From Aurantiacibacter sp. MUD11 (lineage in GTDB: Bacteria > Pseudomonadota > Alphaproteobacteria > Sphingomonadales > Sphingomonadaceae): a stretch of 64,000 nt of DNA. Under the pieces are notes generated by a model. The model ran no database searches. It worked only from the letters and a program-made list of their open reading frames with translations, and had not been told where the DNA came from. Positions 22,955-32,013 of this stretch are shown here, one piece after another. Position 1 is the stretch's first letter; each line of letters begins with the position of its first letter. Where the stretch lies: the NCBI RefSeq assembly GCF_026967575.1, contig NZ_CP114054.1, positions 1,922,001-1,986,000 of the forward strand. The letters are read 5' to 3'. A program made the position numbers and the translations under genes.

Positions 22955-25578
22955 CAGCCCTTCTTGAGCAGGTCGGCAAGGCCGGCGAAGGCATTACCGC
23001 CGTCTCCGGCAGGTTGCTGGGGTGGCGGACGTTTGCCCTTGTGCTGCGGCTTGCCATGGCGAGCGCCGGGCTTGCCGCGTGGCGGACCGGAGCGGTTGCC
23101 GCGAGCATGGTCCTTGCGCGGGGCGCGCCAGGTCCACGGCACGGGACGCGGCGGGCCGAAGGCGCCTTCGGGCAGTTCGAACGGCTGGCCAGGGCGGAAG
23201 CCGGCATCCTTCATCAGGCTGCGGAAGCTCTCGGGCAGCAAGCCCATGCTCGTGGCGAGCGCGGAATCGACCGAAAAGCCACGCACGTCCTTGCTTTGCG
23301 GGGCCTTGGCGCGCTGTTCGTGCGCGGCGCGAAACAGCTTTTCCGCCATGTCGATGCGGATCGCCTGCTTGCCGGCGTGGCGGTAGCCGGCGGGCAGCTG
23401 CTTGCCGCCTTCGATCACGGCTTCCATCCCCTCGCGCACGGGGCGGCGATCGAGGCCGAGCTGGCGCAGCAGCTTGCGTGGTGCGGGCTTGAGCAAGGCC
23501 GGCACGAATACGTCAAGGGAGCCGATGGTTACGCCAAGCCGACGCAGGAACGGACGCTTTTCCTTGGGCACATGGGCAAGGCCGGCATCCTCGCGCCGGG
23601 TGGTGCCATTGCGGTCGGCTAGGGTCAGCAGCAGGGCGCGCACTTCGGTGCCCGCTTCGGGGTCGGTGGCGGCGTCTTCCAGCGCGCGCAGGGGGGCGAT
23701 CGGGGCCAGCTGGCCTTCCAGCCAATGCTCCAGCGCCTCTGCCAGCCGGTTGCGGTGCGCGGGGTCGAGCTGGCCCAGCTCCTTCGCCATCACCAGCCGC
23801 GGGCGGCTGGGGCTCTTGCCCTTTTCCAGCGTGGCGACGAGCTGGTCGCCGCGCAGCACCTGGCCGCGCTCGATCCGCAGGTCGCCCAGTTCATCGGCCA
23901 CCAGTTGCTGCGCCTTGGCCGCCAGCAGGCTGGCCATGTGCTTTTCCGCAGCGGCAAGCATCAGCTTGCGCTCTTCGGAGGTGGCATCGGCGTCCACCAC
24001 GAAACGGAATCCCTCGAGATGGCCGATCGGCTGGTCTTCCACCGTCACCTTGCCATCGTCTTCCAGCTTTACCCGCAAGAGGCCTGCATCCTTTCCCATT
24101 CCCTTCATCAATACCGAAGTTCGCCGATTGACGAAACGTTCGGTCAGCTTCTGGTGCAGCGCGTCGGAGAGCTTGGCCTCCGCCGCGCGCGCCCTGGCGG
24201 CCATTTCATCGCGCGCCAAGACCCAATCGGGCCGCTGGCAGATGTAGGCCCAGCTGCGGATCGCCGCGAGCCGGCCCTGCAGCGTGTCGATATCGCCCGA
24301 AGTGTTACCAAGCTCCGAAATCCGCGCCGCGACATAGTCCGCGCCGATATGCCCCTGGCGTAGGTCGCTCCACAGCCGGGCGACGAAACGGGCGTGGGCA
24401 TCGGCGCCCTGCTGGCGGAAGTCCGGCAACTGGCAGGCTTCCCAGAACCGCCGCACCTGGCCGGGACTGTCGACACTGGCGGCAATGGCATGCTGCTCGG
24501 CCAGCCGCTTCAGCACGGCGAGGTCGATGGCTTCGGGCGCCGGTGCCAGCCCTTCCTCGCGCGGACGGCTCTCGAGATCACCGATCAGCCGGTCCAGCGT
24601 GTCGAAACGCGGATCGGGTTCGCGCCAGAACAGCTTGGTGATGGGGGCGAACTTGTGGTTCTCGATGGCGTAGATCTCGTCCTCGGTCAGCTCCAGCGGG
24701 GCGCCGCGACGATTGCCGGACAGCGTGCCGAAAGTGCCATCGGTCTGGTGCCGCCCGGCGCGCCCGGCGATCTGCGCCATTTCCGCCGGGGTCAGGCGGC
24801 GCTGGCGCACACCGTCGAACTTGGAGAGTGCGGCGAAGGCGACGTGGTGCACGTCGAGGTTGAGCCCCATGCCGATCGCATCGGTCGCGACGATGTAATC
24901 AACCTCACCGGACTGGAACAATTCGACCTGTCGATTTCGCGTATCCGGTGAAAGCGCCCCCATCACTACGGCACAGCCGCCGCGAAAGCGTCGCAGCAGT
25001 TCCGCCACCTGGTAGACCTGCTCCACCGAGAAGGCGACCACGGCCGAGCGCGGCGGCAGGCGCGAAAGCTTGGCGCTGCCCGCGCAGCTGAGCGTGGAAA
25101 AGCGCGGCCGCTCCTCGATCTGCGCGCCGGGCAGCAGCTGGCGCACCATCGGTTCCAGCGTGGCAGAGCCAAGCAGCATGGTCTCCTCGCGACCCCGGGC
25201 ATTGAGCAGCCGGTCGGTGAAGATGTGCCCGCGCTCGCGGTCGGCGGCGAGCTGAGCCTCGTCCAGCGCGACGAAGGCCTTGCTGCCCCCGTCGCCCTGA
25301 CCGTTTCTGGGCATGGCTTCGGCGGTGCACAGGTAATAGCGCGCCGTGTCCGGCTCGATCCGCTCTTCCCCGGTGATCAGTGCGCATTGCGCCTCGCCCT
25401 TGATGCGGCAGACCTTGTCATAGACCTCGCGCGCCAGCAGCCGCAGCGGGAAGCCGATAGCTCCGCTGGAATGGCCGCACATCCGCTCGATCGCGAGGTG
25501 CGTCTTGCCGGTGTTGGTAGGGCCGAGGACCGCGCGGATTCGGCTGTCTGAGCGGGGTGAATTCACAATGCCTAGCAC
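22954..25578 (-). CDS. SUV3-type DEAD/DEAH-box RNA helicase
   Basis: An 874-residue superfamily 2 helicase like mitochondrial SUV3. Motif I GPTNTGKTHLA near residues 19-29, motif II DEAQ near 112, motif III GSATLEP near 140, motif VI QIAGRAGRHQTDG near 278. The middle region and the long C-terminus carry a tail rich in Lys, Arg, Pro and Gly (about 800-874). SUV3 unwinds RNA for the degradosome in mitochondria; bacterial homologues are largely confined to alphaproteobacteria and their role is poorly studied. It heads the helicase-S4-fdxA operon and is divergent from an M23 peptidase gene. Confidence 0.88.
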   Translation of the reverse strand: MLGIVNSPRSDSRIRAVLGPTNTGKTHLAIERMCGHSSGAIGFPLRLLAREVYDKVCRIKGEAQCALITGEERIEPDTARYYLCTAEAMPRNGQGDGGSKAFVALDEAQLAADRERGHIFTDRLLNARGREETMLLGSATLEPMVRQLLPGAQIEERPRFSTLSCAGSAKLSRLPPRSAVVAFSVEQVYQVAELLRRFRGGCAVVMGALSPDTRNRQVELFQSGEVDYIVATDAIGMGLNLDVHHVAFAALSKFDGVRQRRLTPAEMAQIAGRAGRHQTDGTFGTLSGNRRGAPLELTEDEIYAIENHKFAPITKLFWREPDPRFDTLDRLIGDLESRPREEGLAPAPEAIDLAVLKRLAEQHAIAASVDSPGQVRRFWEACQLPDFRQQGADAHARFVARLWSDLRQGHIGADYVAARISELGNTSGDIDTLQGRLAAIRSWAYICQRPDWVLARDEMAARARAAEAKLSDALHQKLTERFVNRRTSVLMKGMGKDAGLLRVKLEDDGKVTVEDQPIGHLEGFRFVVDADATSEERKLMLAAAEKHMASLLAAKAQQLVADELGDLRIERGQVLRGDQLVATLEKGKSPSRPRLVMAKELGQLDPAHRNRLAEALEHWLEGQLAPIAPLRALEDAATDPEAGTEVRALLLTLADRNGTTRREDAGLAHVPKEKRPFLRRLGVTIGSLDVFVPALLKPAPRKLLRQLGLDRRPVREGMEAVIEGGKQLPAGYRHAGKQAIRIDMAEKLFRAAHEQRAKAPQSKDVRGFSVDSALATSMGLLPESFRSLMKDAGFRPGQPFELPEGAFGPPRPVPWTWRAPRKDHARGNRSGPPRGKPGARHGKPQHKGKRPPPQQPAGDGGNAFAGLADLLKKG

Positions 25579-25748
25579 ATGGCGGCTCGGCCGCTCCGGC
25601 GCAACCGGACTCGATTCGACGCTCCACGGACTCGACTCGTCGGCGTTAGCGCGAAATTTACTTTATTGCGGCACTGTTTCGGACAATTACACGGACTCGG
25701 AGACGGGTCGCGCCGCTTCCGACGGGAAGGCGTGTGTTGCGCGGCCGC

Positions 25749-25755
25749 AAGGAGG
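25749..25755 (+). promoter_or_regulatory. Strong ribosome-binding site for a TTG start
   Basis: AAGGAGG, a perfect anti-Shine-Dalgarno match, six bases before the TTG at 25762. It decides the start of the M23 peptidase gene, whose first ATG (25795) has no such site. Confidence 0.8.
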
Positions 25756-25761
25756 GCGCGT

Positions 25762-27378
25762 TTGTTCAAGGATCGCGACAGCGAAGATGCAGCGATGAAC
25801 GGCGGGGATTACCCGACCGTCGATCTCGCGCATTCGCAGGTCGTCGACGATGGCCCCGCCGCCCCCGCCAAGCGCCTGCGCCGCGCAAAGAGCCTCGCCG
25901 CCAGCTATGGCAGCTGGCGCTCCGGCTTCTCCGAGAGGATCTCCGACATCGACCTCGCCCCCGACCTCGCCAGGGACATCGGCTCGAAGCGCTGGCTGCG
26001 CGGGGTGGCGACGCTGGTCGGCCTCTCGGCCGTGGCACTGGCTGGTATGCCGGGTTTCTCCGCGGTCGAGGCAGCCCCCGCCATGCGCATCGATGACCGG
26101 GTACGCGACGAATTCCGCAGCCAGATGATCATGCCGCTGGCATTGGGCGCCGACAGCGGCCGTCGCATGGGCGCGACCGATATCGTGGTTCCGCTTGCCG
26201 CCGCGCCGGAGCGCCCGCGTCTCGATCTGGTGGCTACGCTGACGCAGGGTGACGGTTTCGATCGCATGCTGCGCCGAGCGGGTGTGAGCCAGGACGAAGC
26301 GCAGCTGATCGCCGCGCTGGTGGGCGAAGCGATCCCGCTGGAAGACGTCGCCTCGGGCACGCAGGTAGACATCACGCTTGGCCGCCGCGCCGCACCCAAT
26401 GCGCCGCGTCCGGTCGATGCCCTGTCCTTCCGCGCACGGTTCGACCTGCAACTGGCCGTCGAGCGCCGCGATGGAAAACTTGTGCTCGATCCGCGCCCGA
26501 TCGTGGTCGACACCACCCCGCTGCGCATTCGCGGCCGGGTTGGCGACAGCCTCTACCGCTCAGCCCGCGCCGCCGGTGCGCCGCCCAGCGCTATTCAGCA
26601 GTACTTGCGCACCATCGGCACCGAAATCGACGTGAACCGCGAAATCGGCGCGAACGACGAATTCGACATGATCGTCGACTATCGCCGCGCCGCCACCGGC
26701 GAAGTGGAGGTGGGCGACCTGCTCTATGCCGCGATTATCCGTGACGAGCGTCCGCGCAAGCAGCTGATGCGCTTCGGCCGCGAAGGCCTGTTCTACGATG
26801 CTTCCGGCGAAGGCGTTGCGCGCGAGGGGCTGGTTGCCCCGGTGCCGGGCCGTATCACCTCGCGTTACGGCATGCGTCGTCACCCGATCCTGGGATACCG
26901 CCGGATGCACTCCGGCCTCGATTTCCGCGCCGGCCACGGCACGCCGATCTATGCCGCCACCGATGGCACGGTGAACTTCGCCGGCCGCAACGGCGGCTAT
27001 GGCAATTTCGTGCGCATCCGCCACTCCGGCGGCCTGGCGACGGGTTACGCGCACATGAGCCGCATCGCCGTGCGCAATGGTGAGCAGGTGCGTCGCGGCC
27101 AGGTGATCGGTTACGTCGGCTCCACCGGCCTCTCCACCGGTCCGCACCTGCACTACGAAATGTATCGCAATGGCCAGAAGATCGATCCGGCCAGCGTTCG
27201 CTTCGTCACCCGCGCCCAGCTGAGCCGTTCCGAAATGGCCAATTTCCGCGAGCAGCTGGTGCGCTTGCAGATGGTCGAGCCCGGCGCGGCCCTGTCCGAC
27301 CTGCCGCCCGATCCCTCGCAAGCCGAGGAGCCAGTGCGCGAAATCGACCGCATCGAGAATCGCCAGAGGGTCAGCTAG
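25762..27378 (+). CDS. M23 family zinc metallopeptidase, membrane-anchored
   Basis: A 538-residue murein endopeptidase. After a charged cytoplasmic segment a membrane helix (WLRGVATLVGLSAVALAGM, about residues 82-100) anchors it. The periplasmic part ends with a catalytically complete LytM domain: HSGLDFRAGHG, YAHMS, HLHYEMYRNG supply the H, D and HxH zinc ligands. It would cut peptidoglycan cross-links in cell growth or division. The TTG start at 25762 is chosen from AAGGAGG six bases upstream; an in-frame ATG lies at 25795. The SUV3 helicase runs in the opposite direction from the other end of the 183-base gap. Confidence 0.85.
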   Translation: MFKDRDSEDAAMNGGDYPTVDLAHSQVVDDGPAAPAKRLRRAKSLAASYGSWRSGFSERISDIDLAPDLARDIGSKRWLRGVATLVGLSAVALAGMPGFSAVEAAPAMRIDDRVRDEFRSQMIMPLALGADSGRRMGATDIVVPLAAAPERPRLDLVATLTQGDGFDRMLRRAGVSQDEAQLIAALVGEAIPLEDVASGTQVDITLGRRAAPNAPRPVDALSFRARFDLQLAVERRDGKLVLDPRPIVVDTTPLRIRGRVGDSLYRSARAAGAPPSAIQQYLRTIGTEIDVNREIGANDEFDMIVDYRRAATGEVEVGDLLYAAIIRDERPRKQLMRFGREGLFYDASGEGVAREGLVAPVPGRITSRYGMRRHPILGYRRMHSGLDFRAGHGTPIYAATDGTVNFAGRNGGYGNFVRIRHSGGLATGYAHMSRIAVRNGEQVRRGQVIGYVGSTGLSTGPHLHYEMYRNGQKIDPASVRFVTRAQLSRSEMANFREQLVRLQMVEPGAALSDLPPDPSQAEEPVREIDRIENRQRVS

Positions 27379-27427
27379 GCCCCAAGCCGATTGCCCGCCT
27401 GCAGCTTTTCCGGCAGGAGATGCGCGC

Positions 27428-28423
27428 ATGACCCGCAGCTATCCCAACACCCGCCTTCGCCGCACCCGCGCCCACGGCTGGAGCCGCGCCATGCACCGGG
27501 AAACGGTGCTGACGCCAGCCGACCTCATCTGGCCGCTGTTCGTGACCGACGGACAGGGCGTGGAAGACCCGGTGGCGAGCCTGCCCGGCGTATCCCGCTG
27601 GTCGGTCGAACTCATTGCCGCGCGGGCGAAGGAAGCAGTGGCGCTGGGCATCCCCTGCATCGCGCTGTTTCCGAACACGCCGGCAAACCTGCGGTCGGAC
27701 AAGGGGGACGAGGCGCTCAATCCGGATAACCTGATGTGCCGCGCCATCCGCGCCGTGCGCGATGCCTGCGGCAACGACGTGGGCATCCTCACCGATGTCG
27801 CGCTCGATCCCTACACCAGCCACGGACAGGACGGGCTGGTCGACGAAGCCGGCTACGTCGTCAACGACGATACGGTGGCGGTACTGGTCGACCAGGCGCT
27901 GAACCAGGCCGAGGCGGGCGCCGACATCATCGCCCCGTCGGACATGATGGACGGCCGCATCAAGGCGATCCGCATGGCGCTGGAAATGGGCGGCCACCAC
28001 AATGTCCAGATCATGAGCTACGCGGCCAAGTACGCCTCCGCCTTCTACGGCCCGTTCCGCGATGCCGTGGGATCGGGGGGCTTGCTGAAAGGCGACAAGA
28101 AAACCTACCAGATGGACCCCGCCAACGGCGACGAGGCCCTGGCCGAGGTCGAACTGGACCTGGCCGAAGGCGCCGACAGCGTGATGGTGAAGCCGGGCCT
28201 CGCCTATCTCGACATCATCTGGCGGGTGAAGCAGGCTTTCAACGTGCCCGTCTTCGCTTACCAGGTGAGCGGCGAATATGCGCTGATCGAGGCCGGCGCC
28301 GCAGCTGGCGCAGGCGATCGCGACGCCCTGCTGATGGAGAAGCTGCTGTCGTTCAAGCGCGCTGGCTGCTCCGGCGTGCTGACCTATCACGCGCCCGTCG
28401 CCGCGCGCCTTCTCAATGGCTGA
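27428..28423 (+). CDS. hemB: Delta-aminolevulinic acid dehydratase (porphobilinogen synthase)
   Basis: A 331-residue enzyme condensing two 5-aminolevulinate molecules to porphobilinogen. The active-site lysines are in SYAAKYASAFYGPFR and VMVKPGLAYLDI; ILTDVALDPYTSHGQDG near 118 holds the metal-binding region, with a DxALDxY form typical of the magnesium-dependent (non-zinc) enzymes, since the cysteine triad is absent. The GNAT gene overlaps its 3' end by 8 bases. Third haem gene in the window. Confidence 0.96.
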   Translation: MTRSYPNTRLRRTRAHGWSRAMHRETVLTPADLIWPLFVTDGQGVEDPVASLPGVSRWSVELIAARAKEAVALGIPCIALFPNTPANLRSDKGDEALNPDNLMCRAIRAVRDACGNDVGILTDVALDPYTSHGQDGLVDEAGYVVNDDTVAVLVDQALNQAEAGADIIAPSDMMDGRIKAIRMALEMGGHHNVQIMSYAAKYASAFYGPFRDAVGSGGLLKGDKKTYQMDPANGDEALAEVELDLAEGADSVMVKPGLAYLDIIWRVKQAFNVPVFAYQVSGEYALIEAGAAAGAGDRDALLMEKLLSFKRAGCSGVLTYHAPVAARLLNG

Positions 28424-28994
28424 ATTCCGCTACGAGACCGATCGCCTGATCCTGCGCGACTGGCGCGAGGAGGATTGGCCGAATTTCTGGCGGCTCACCA
28501 ATACGCCGACGGTCATGCGCTGGCTGGGTGGAGTGGCGGACGCAGATGCTCGCACCGACCAGCGCGGGCGGATCGAGACCTACCAGCGCCTGCATGGCCA
28601 CACCTTCTGGGTCGTCGAACACAAGGCCGACGGATCGGCGCTGGGCGGCGAGATGCTCGGATGCTGCGGTCTCAAGCGCGCAAATGCCGAAGGATCGCCG
28701 GTATTCGGCATGATGGAAGCCGGCTGGCGCCTGCGCGAGGATGCCTGGGGCAAGGGTTTCGCCAAGGAAGCCGCCGGCGCGGCGCTCGATATCGCCTTCG
28801 GCCAATTCGCGGCGGACGAGACCATCGCGTTGACCATGTCGCCCAACCGGGCAAGCTGGGGCCTGATGCTCGCGCTGGGCATGCAGCGGCGAGAAGAACT
28901 GGACTATCACGATCCCTACTGGGGTCCGGAACTCAATCCAACGATCGTTCACTCCATTGGCAGGCAAGACTGGCTAGACCGCCGCAATGGTTGA
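28416..28994 (+). CDS. GNAT family acetyltransferase (RimJ/RimL type)
   Basis: A 192-residue N-acetyltransferase. TDRLILRDWREEDWPNFWRL is the N-terminal RimJ/RimL-like opening; the acetyl-CoA region is GWRLREDAWGKGFAKEA near 105-121; TMSPNRASWGLM and GMQRREELDYHDP end it. The target is unknown. It overlaps hemB by 8 bases upstream and the MFS/SpeE fusion by 8 bases downstream, so the three are one transcription unit. Confidence 0.88.
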   Translation: MAEFRYETDRLILRDWREEDWPNFWRLTNTPTVMRWLGGVADADARTDQRGRIETYQRLHGHTFWVVEHKADGSALGGEMLGCCGLKRANAEGSPVFGMMEAGWRLREDAWGKGFAKEAAGAALDIAFGQFAADETIALTMSPNRASWGLMLALGMQRREELDYHDPYWGPELNPTIVHSIGRQDWLDRRNG

Positions 28995-31182
28995 CTCCGC
29001 CGCACCGTCTTCTCGTCGCTGGCTGTTCACGGCGGCGATCTTCTTCGGCAGTTTCCTGCTTTTTCTGGTCCAGCCGATGGTGGCGCGCATGGCGCTGCCG
29101 CAGCTGGGCGGCGCGCCGAACGTCTGGAACAGCGCCATGCTGGTCTACCAGGCGCTGCTGCTGGCGGGCTATGCCTATGCCCATGCCATCGGGCGCTTTT
29201 CGCTTCGGCAGCAAGGTGCGATCCACATGGTGGTGCTGGGCCTGGCCGCGCTGACCCTGCCTATTGCGCTCGCGCCGGTCATGGGTCGCGGCACAGGGCT
29301 GGAGGTGATCTACGTCCCGTGGCTGTTCCTGCTGACTGTCGGCCCGGCCTTCTTCGCCGTTTCCGCGCAGGCGCCGCTTATCCAGCGCTGGTTCGCGGCG
29401 CACCCGGAGGCGGGCAACCCATACCCGCTCTATGCCGCCTCCAACCTCGGCAGCTTCGGTGGCCTGCTGGCATATCCGCTGCTGGCCGAGCCGCTGTTCC
29501 CGCTGGGCGAGCAAAGCCGTATCTGGGCCTTCGGCTACCTGGCCATGGCGCTGCTGGTGGGTCTCGCCATTCTGAGCCGTCGTGACGTCACCGCTGCCGC
29601 TGATACCGATAAGGCGGAGGAGCAAGTCGACTGGAAGCGCAAGCTGCAGTGGATCCTGCTGCCGGCAGTGCCCTCGGGCCTGATGCTCTCGACCACCAGC
29701 TTCCTCACCACCGATATCATGGCGATCCCGCTGCTGTGGGTGATTCCGCTCGGCCTCTACCTGCTCAGCTATTCGATCGCTTTTGCCGAGAACCGCGCGA
29801 TGGCGGGCGTGTTCCTCTTCCTGGCGCCGCTGGTGCTGCTGGTGGACGGCGGGATCGCGGTCTTCGCGGCAGGCCGGGCCGACCTGCTCGCGGCCGTGGC
29901 CAGCATCATCCTGCTGCTGGTGGTCGCCACGGCCCTGCACGCGCGGCTGTACGACCTTCGCCCTGCCGCCTCGCGGCTGTCGCAGTTCTACCTCTACATT
30001 TCCGCCGGCGGCGTGCTGGGCGGGGTGTTCACCGCGCTGATCGCCCCCGTCCTGTTCGATTGGACCTGGGAACACCCGCTGCTCATCCTCGCCGCCGCCG
30101 CGCTGCTGCCGCTGGGCATGTGGCGGGGCCTGCTAGGGCGGCTGACGCGCAATCCGCAGACCGCCATGGTGATCCTGCTGGTGGGCGTCTTCGTGGTCTT
30201 CAACCTCGCCATGATCCTCTACACCCGCACGCAGGACCAGGTGGCGCTCGGCTGGGTCGACTGGCTCGGCCTTGCCGCCCTGCTCTGCGTGGCGATGGTG
30301 CTGGCCGCGCGGCGCTGGTCCTACCTCGCCACCTGCCTTTCGGTGCTGATCGCCTTTGGCGGCCTCACCCATTTCACCTCCAGCCTCGGGGGCGAGCGCG
30401 AGCGCAGCTATTTCGGCATCTACTCGATCACCGACAGTGGCGATGGCGACAGGATCCTGATGCACGGCACCACGATTCACGGCATCCAGCGCGCGGGCAC
30501 CGATGCTGACGAGCCTACCGCCTATTACGGCCGCAGCTCCGGCGTCGGGCTGGCGCTGGCCAATGCGGAGGCAATCGTCGGGCCACAGGCACGCGTGGGC
30601 GTTGTCGGCCTCGGCGTGGGTACGCTCTCCTGCTACCGGCAGGAGGGACAGGACTGGACCTTCTTCGAGATTGATCCGGTGGTGCAGCAGTTCTCCGAAC
30701 GCGGCGACTTCACTTTCCTAGCCGACTGCGCGCCCGATGCGACGATCCGCATCGGCGATGCCCGGCTGGACCTTGCCGACGCTGCTCCGGGCAGCTTCGA
30801 TGTGCTCGTGATCGACGCCTTCTCTTCGGATGCCATCCCGCTGCACCTGCTGACGGTGGAGGCCTTGGCAATCTACGAGCGCGCACTGGCGCCGGGCGGC
30901 CTGCTGCTGATGCATACCTCGAACCGCTATGTCGACCTCGAGCCGGTCATTGCCCGGCTGGCGGAGACACGCGGCCTGAATGCGATGCTGCTGCAGGATG
31001 AACCGCCGCGCCGCAACGACCTCTATTCCTCGACCTGGATCGCCCTGGCGCCCGAGCGCGCGCCGCTGGATGCCTTGTCGCAGACTGCCGACTGGCGCCT
31101 TTTGCGCGACCCCGAAGGCGCAGTATGGACCGACGACTACGCATCGGTCCTGCCCTATTTCGTGTGGGAGAATTTCCTGTGA
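28987..31182 (+). CDS. Fused MFS-like transporter / spermidine synthase-like protein
   Basis: A 731-residue membrane protein. The first 500 residues hold about 13 hydrophobic helices, including LFLVQPMVARMALPQLGGAP and LLSYSIAF; the C-terminal 230 residues form a spermidine-synthase-like Rossmann domain with GVVGLGVGTLSCY (SAM-binding glycine motif), EIDPVVQQ and DVLVIDAFSSDAIP. Such fusions are widespread and have no proven substrate. A polyamine or small-molecule aminopropyl-type transfer at the membrane is only a guess. It overlaps the neighbour upstream by 8 bases and the gamma carbonic anhydrase start by GTGA. Confidence 0.82.
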   Translation: MVDSAAPSSRRWLFTAAIFFGSFLLFLVQPMVARMALPQLGGAPNVWNSAMLVYQALLLAGYAYAHAIGRFSLRQQGAIHMVVLGLAALTLPIALAPVMGRGTGLEVIYVPWLFLLTVGPAFFAVSAQAPLIQRWFAAHPEAGNPYPLYAASNLGSFGGLLAYPLLAEPLFPLGEQSRIWAFGYLAMALLVGLAILSRRDVTAAADTDKAEEQVDWKRKLQWILLPAVPSGLMLSTTSFLTTDIMAIPLLWVIPLGLYLLSYSIAFAENRAMAGVFLFLAPLVLLVDGGIAVFAAGRADLLAAVASIILLLVVATALHARLYDLRPAASRLSQFYLYISAGGVLGGVFTALIAPVLFDWTWEHPLLILAAAALLPLGMWRGLLGRLTRNPQTAMVILLVGVFVVFNLAMILYTRTQDQVALGWVDWLGLAALLCVAMVLAARRWSYLATCLSVLIAFGGLTHFTSSLGGERERSYFGIYSITDSGDGDRILMHGTTIHGIQRAGTDADEPTAYYGRSSGVGLALANAEAIVGPQARVGVVGLGVGTLSCYRQEGQDWTFFEIDPVVQQFSERGDFTFLADCAPDATIRIGDARLDLADAAPGSFDVLVIDAFSSDAIPLHLLTVEALAIYERALAPGGLLLMHTSNRYVDLEPVIARLAETRGLNAMLLQDEPPRRNDLYSSTWIALAPERAPLDALSQTADWRLLRDPEGAVWTDDYASVLPYFVWENFL

Positions 31183-31754
31183 GTGCCGACAGCCGCTTTC
31201 CCGGAGCCACCATCCTGCCCTTCGAGGGCAAGGTGCCGCAAATCCACGAGAGTGCTTTTGTCGCACCGGGTGCCCGGATCATCGGCGATGTCACCATCGG
31301 TCCGGAAGCGAGCATCTGGTACAACTGCGTGTTGCGCGGCGACATTCACAAGATCGTCGTCGGCGCGCGCAGCAACGTGCAGGATGGCAGTGTCTTCCAC
31401 GTCGAAGGCCCGCGGCCCGATACCGACGGCGAACCCACCATAATCGGCGATGACTGCGTGATCGGCCACATGGCCGTGGTGCATGGCTGCCAACTGGAGA
31501 ACCGCGCCTTCGTGGGCATGGGGGCCGTCGCCATGGACGGCGCGCGCATTGCCGAGGGCGGCATGCTGGGGGCGGGCGCGCTGCTCAGTCCCGGCAAGCA
31601 GATCGGACCGGGCGAAATCTGGATCGGCCGTCCGGCGAAGTACTATCGCACACAGGACGAGGCGCAAATCGCCAAGATCAGGTTCCAGACCGAGCGCTAC
31701 TGCAAGCTGGCGCAGCGACACCTTGCGCAGATTCATGGCGCGTCCGAAAATTGA
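31179..31754 (+). CDS. Gamma carbonic anhydrase family protein
   Basis: A 191-residue left-handed beta-helix protein of the gamma-CA/PaaY family. Hexapeptide repeats run from residue 12 to about 165 (IIGDVTIGPEASIWYN, NVQDGSVFHVEG, IGDDCVIGHMAVVHGC, IAEGGMLGAGALL). Candidate zinc ligands are the histidines of VFHVEG and GHMAVVHGC. Family members bind metal and hydrate CO2 or simply bind cofactors; the activity here is not known. The GTG start (31179-31181) overlaps the previous stop as GTGA. Confidence 0.9.
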   Translation: MSADSRFPGATILPFEGKVPQIHESAFVAPGARIIGDVTIGPEASIWYNCVLRGDIHKIVVGARSNVQDGSVFHVEGPRPDTDGEPTIIGDDCVIGHMAVVHGCQLENRAFVGMGAVAMDGARIAEGGMLGAGALLSPGKQIGPGEIWIGRPAKYYRTQDEAQIAKIRFQTERYCKLAQRHLAQIHGASEN

Positions 31755-32013
31755 TCTCCCTGCACCTGAGGCACTGCTCGCCGTGACCGATGCGGAGGGT
31801 CGGCTGGCGGTACGCGTCACTCCGGGTGCCCGCAGCGAAGCGCTGGCCATCGAACAGGGCAAGGTGCTGGTGAAGGTGCGGGCGAAACCTCAGGACGGTG
31901 CGGCCAATACGGCAGTCATCGCCTTGCTTGCCAAGGCGCTTGGGTGCGCTCCGTCGAGCATCGAATTGTTGCGCGGCGCAACTTCGCGCGAGAAGCTTTT
32001 TCGGGTGGATTAG
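31735..32013 (+). CDS. DUF167/YggU family protein
   Basis: A 92-residue protein matching the DUF167 fold (VRVTPGARSEALAIEQGKVLVKVRAKPQDGAANTAVIALLAKALG, here split over residues 26-70, ending with RGATSREKLFRVD). Function unknown, conserved in bacteria and archaea. It overlaps the gamma carbonic anhydrase gene by 20 bases, and its stop overlaps the stop of the convergent ligase gene (TTAG). The 16-base inverted repeat copy 2 lies near its 3' end. Confidence 0.88.
   Translation: MARPKIDLPAPEALLAVTDAEGRLAVRVTPGARSEALAIEQGKVLVKVRAKPQDGAANTAVIALLAKALGCAPSSIELLRGATSREKLFRVD
31969..31984 (+). repeat. 16-base inverted-repeat motif, copy 2
   Basis: TTGCGCGGCGCAACTT, identical to 14363-14378, here inside the DUF167 coding sequence (LLRGATS) and 30 bases before its stop, in the DUF167/ligase convergent region. 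Confidence 0.55.

Noticed and set aside
28933..30075. 380-residue minus-strand frame opposite the MFS/SpeE fusion
   Set aside because: Antisense of a confident gene, no motif.
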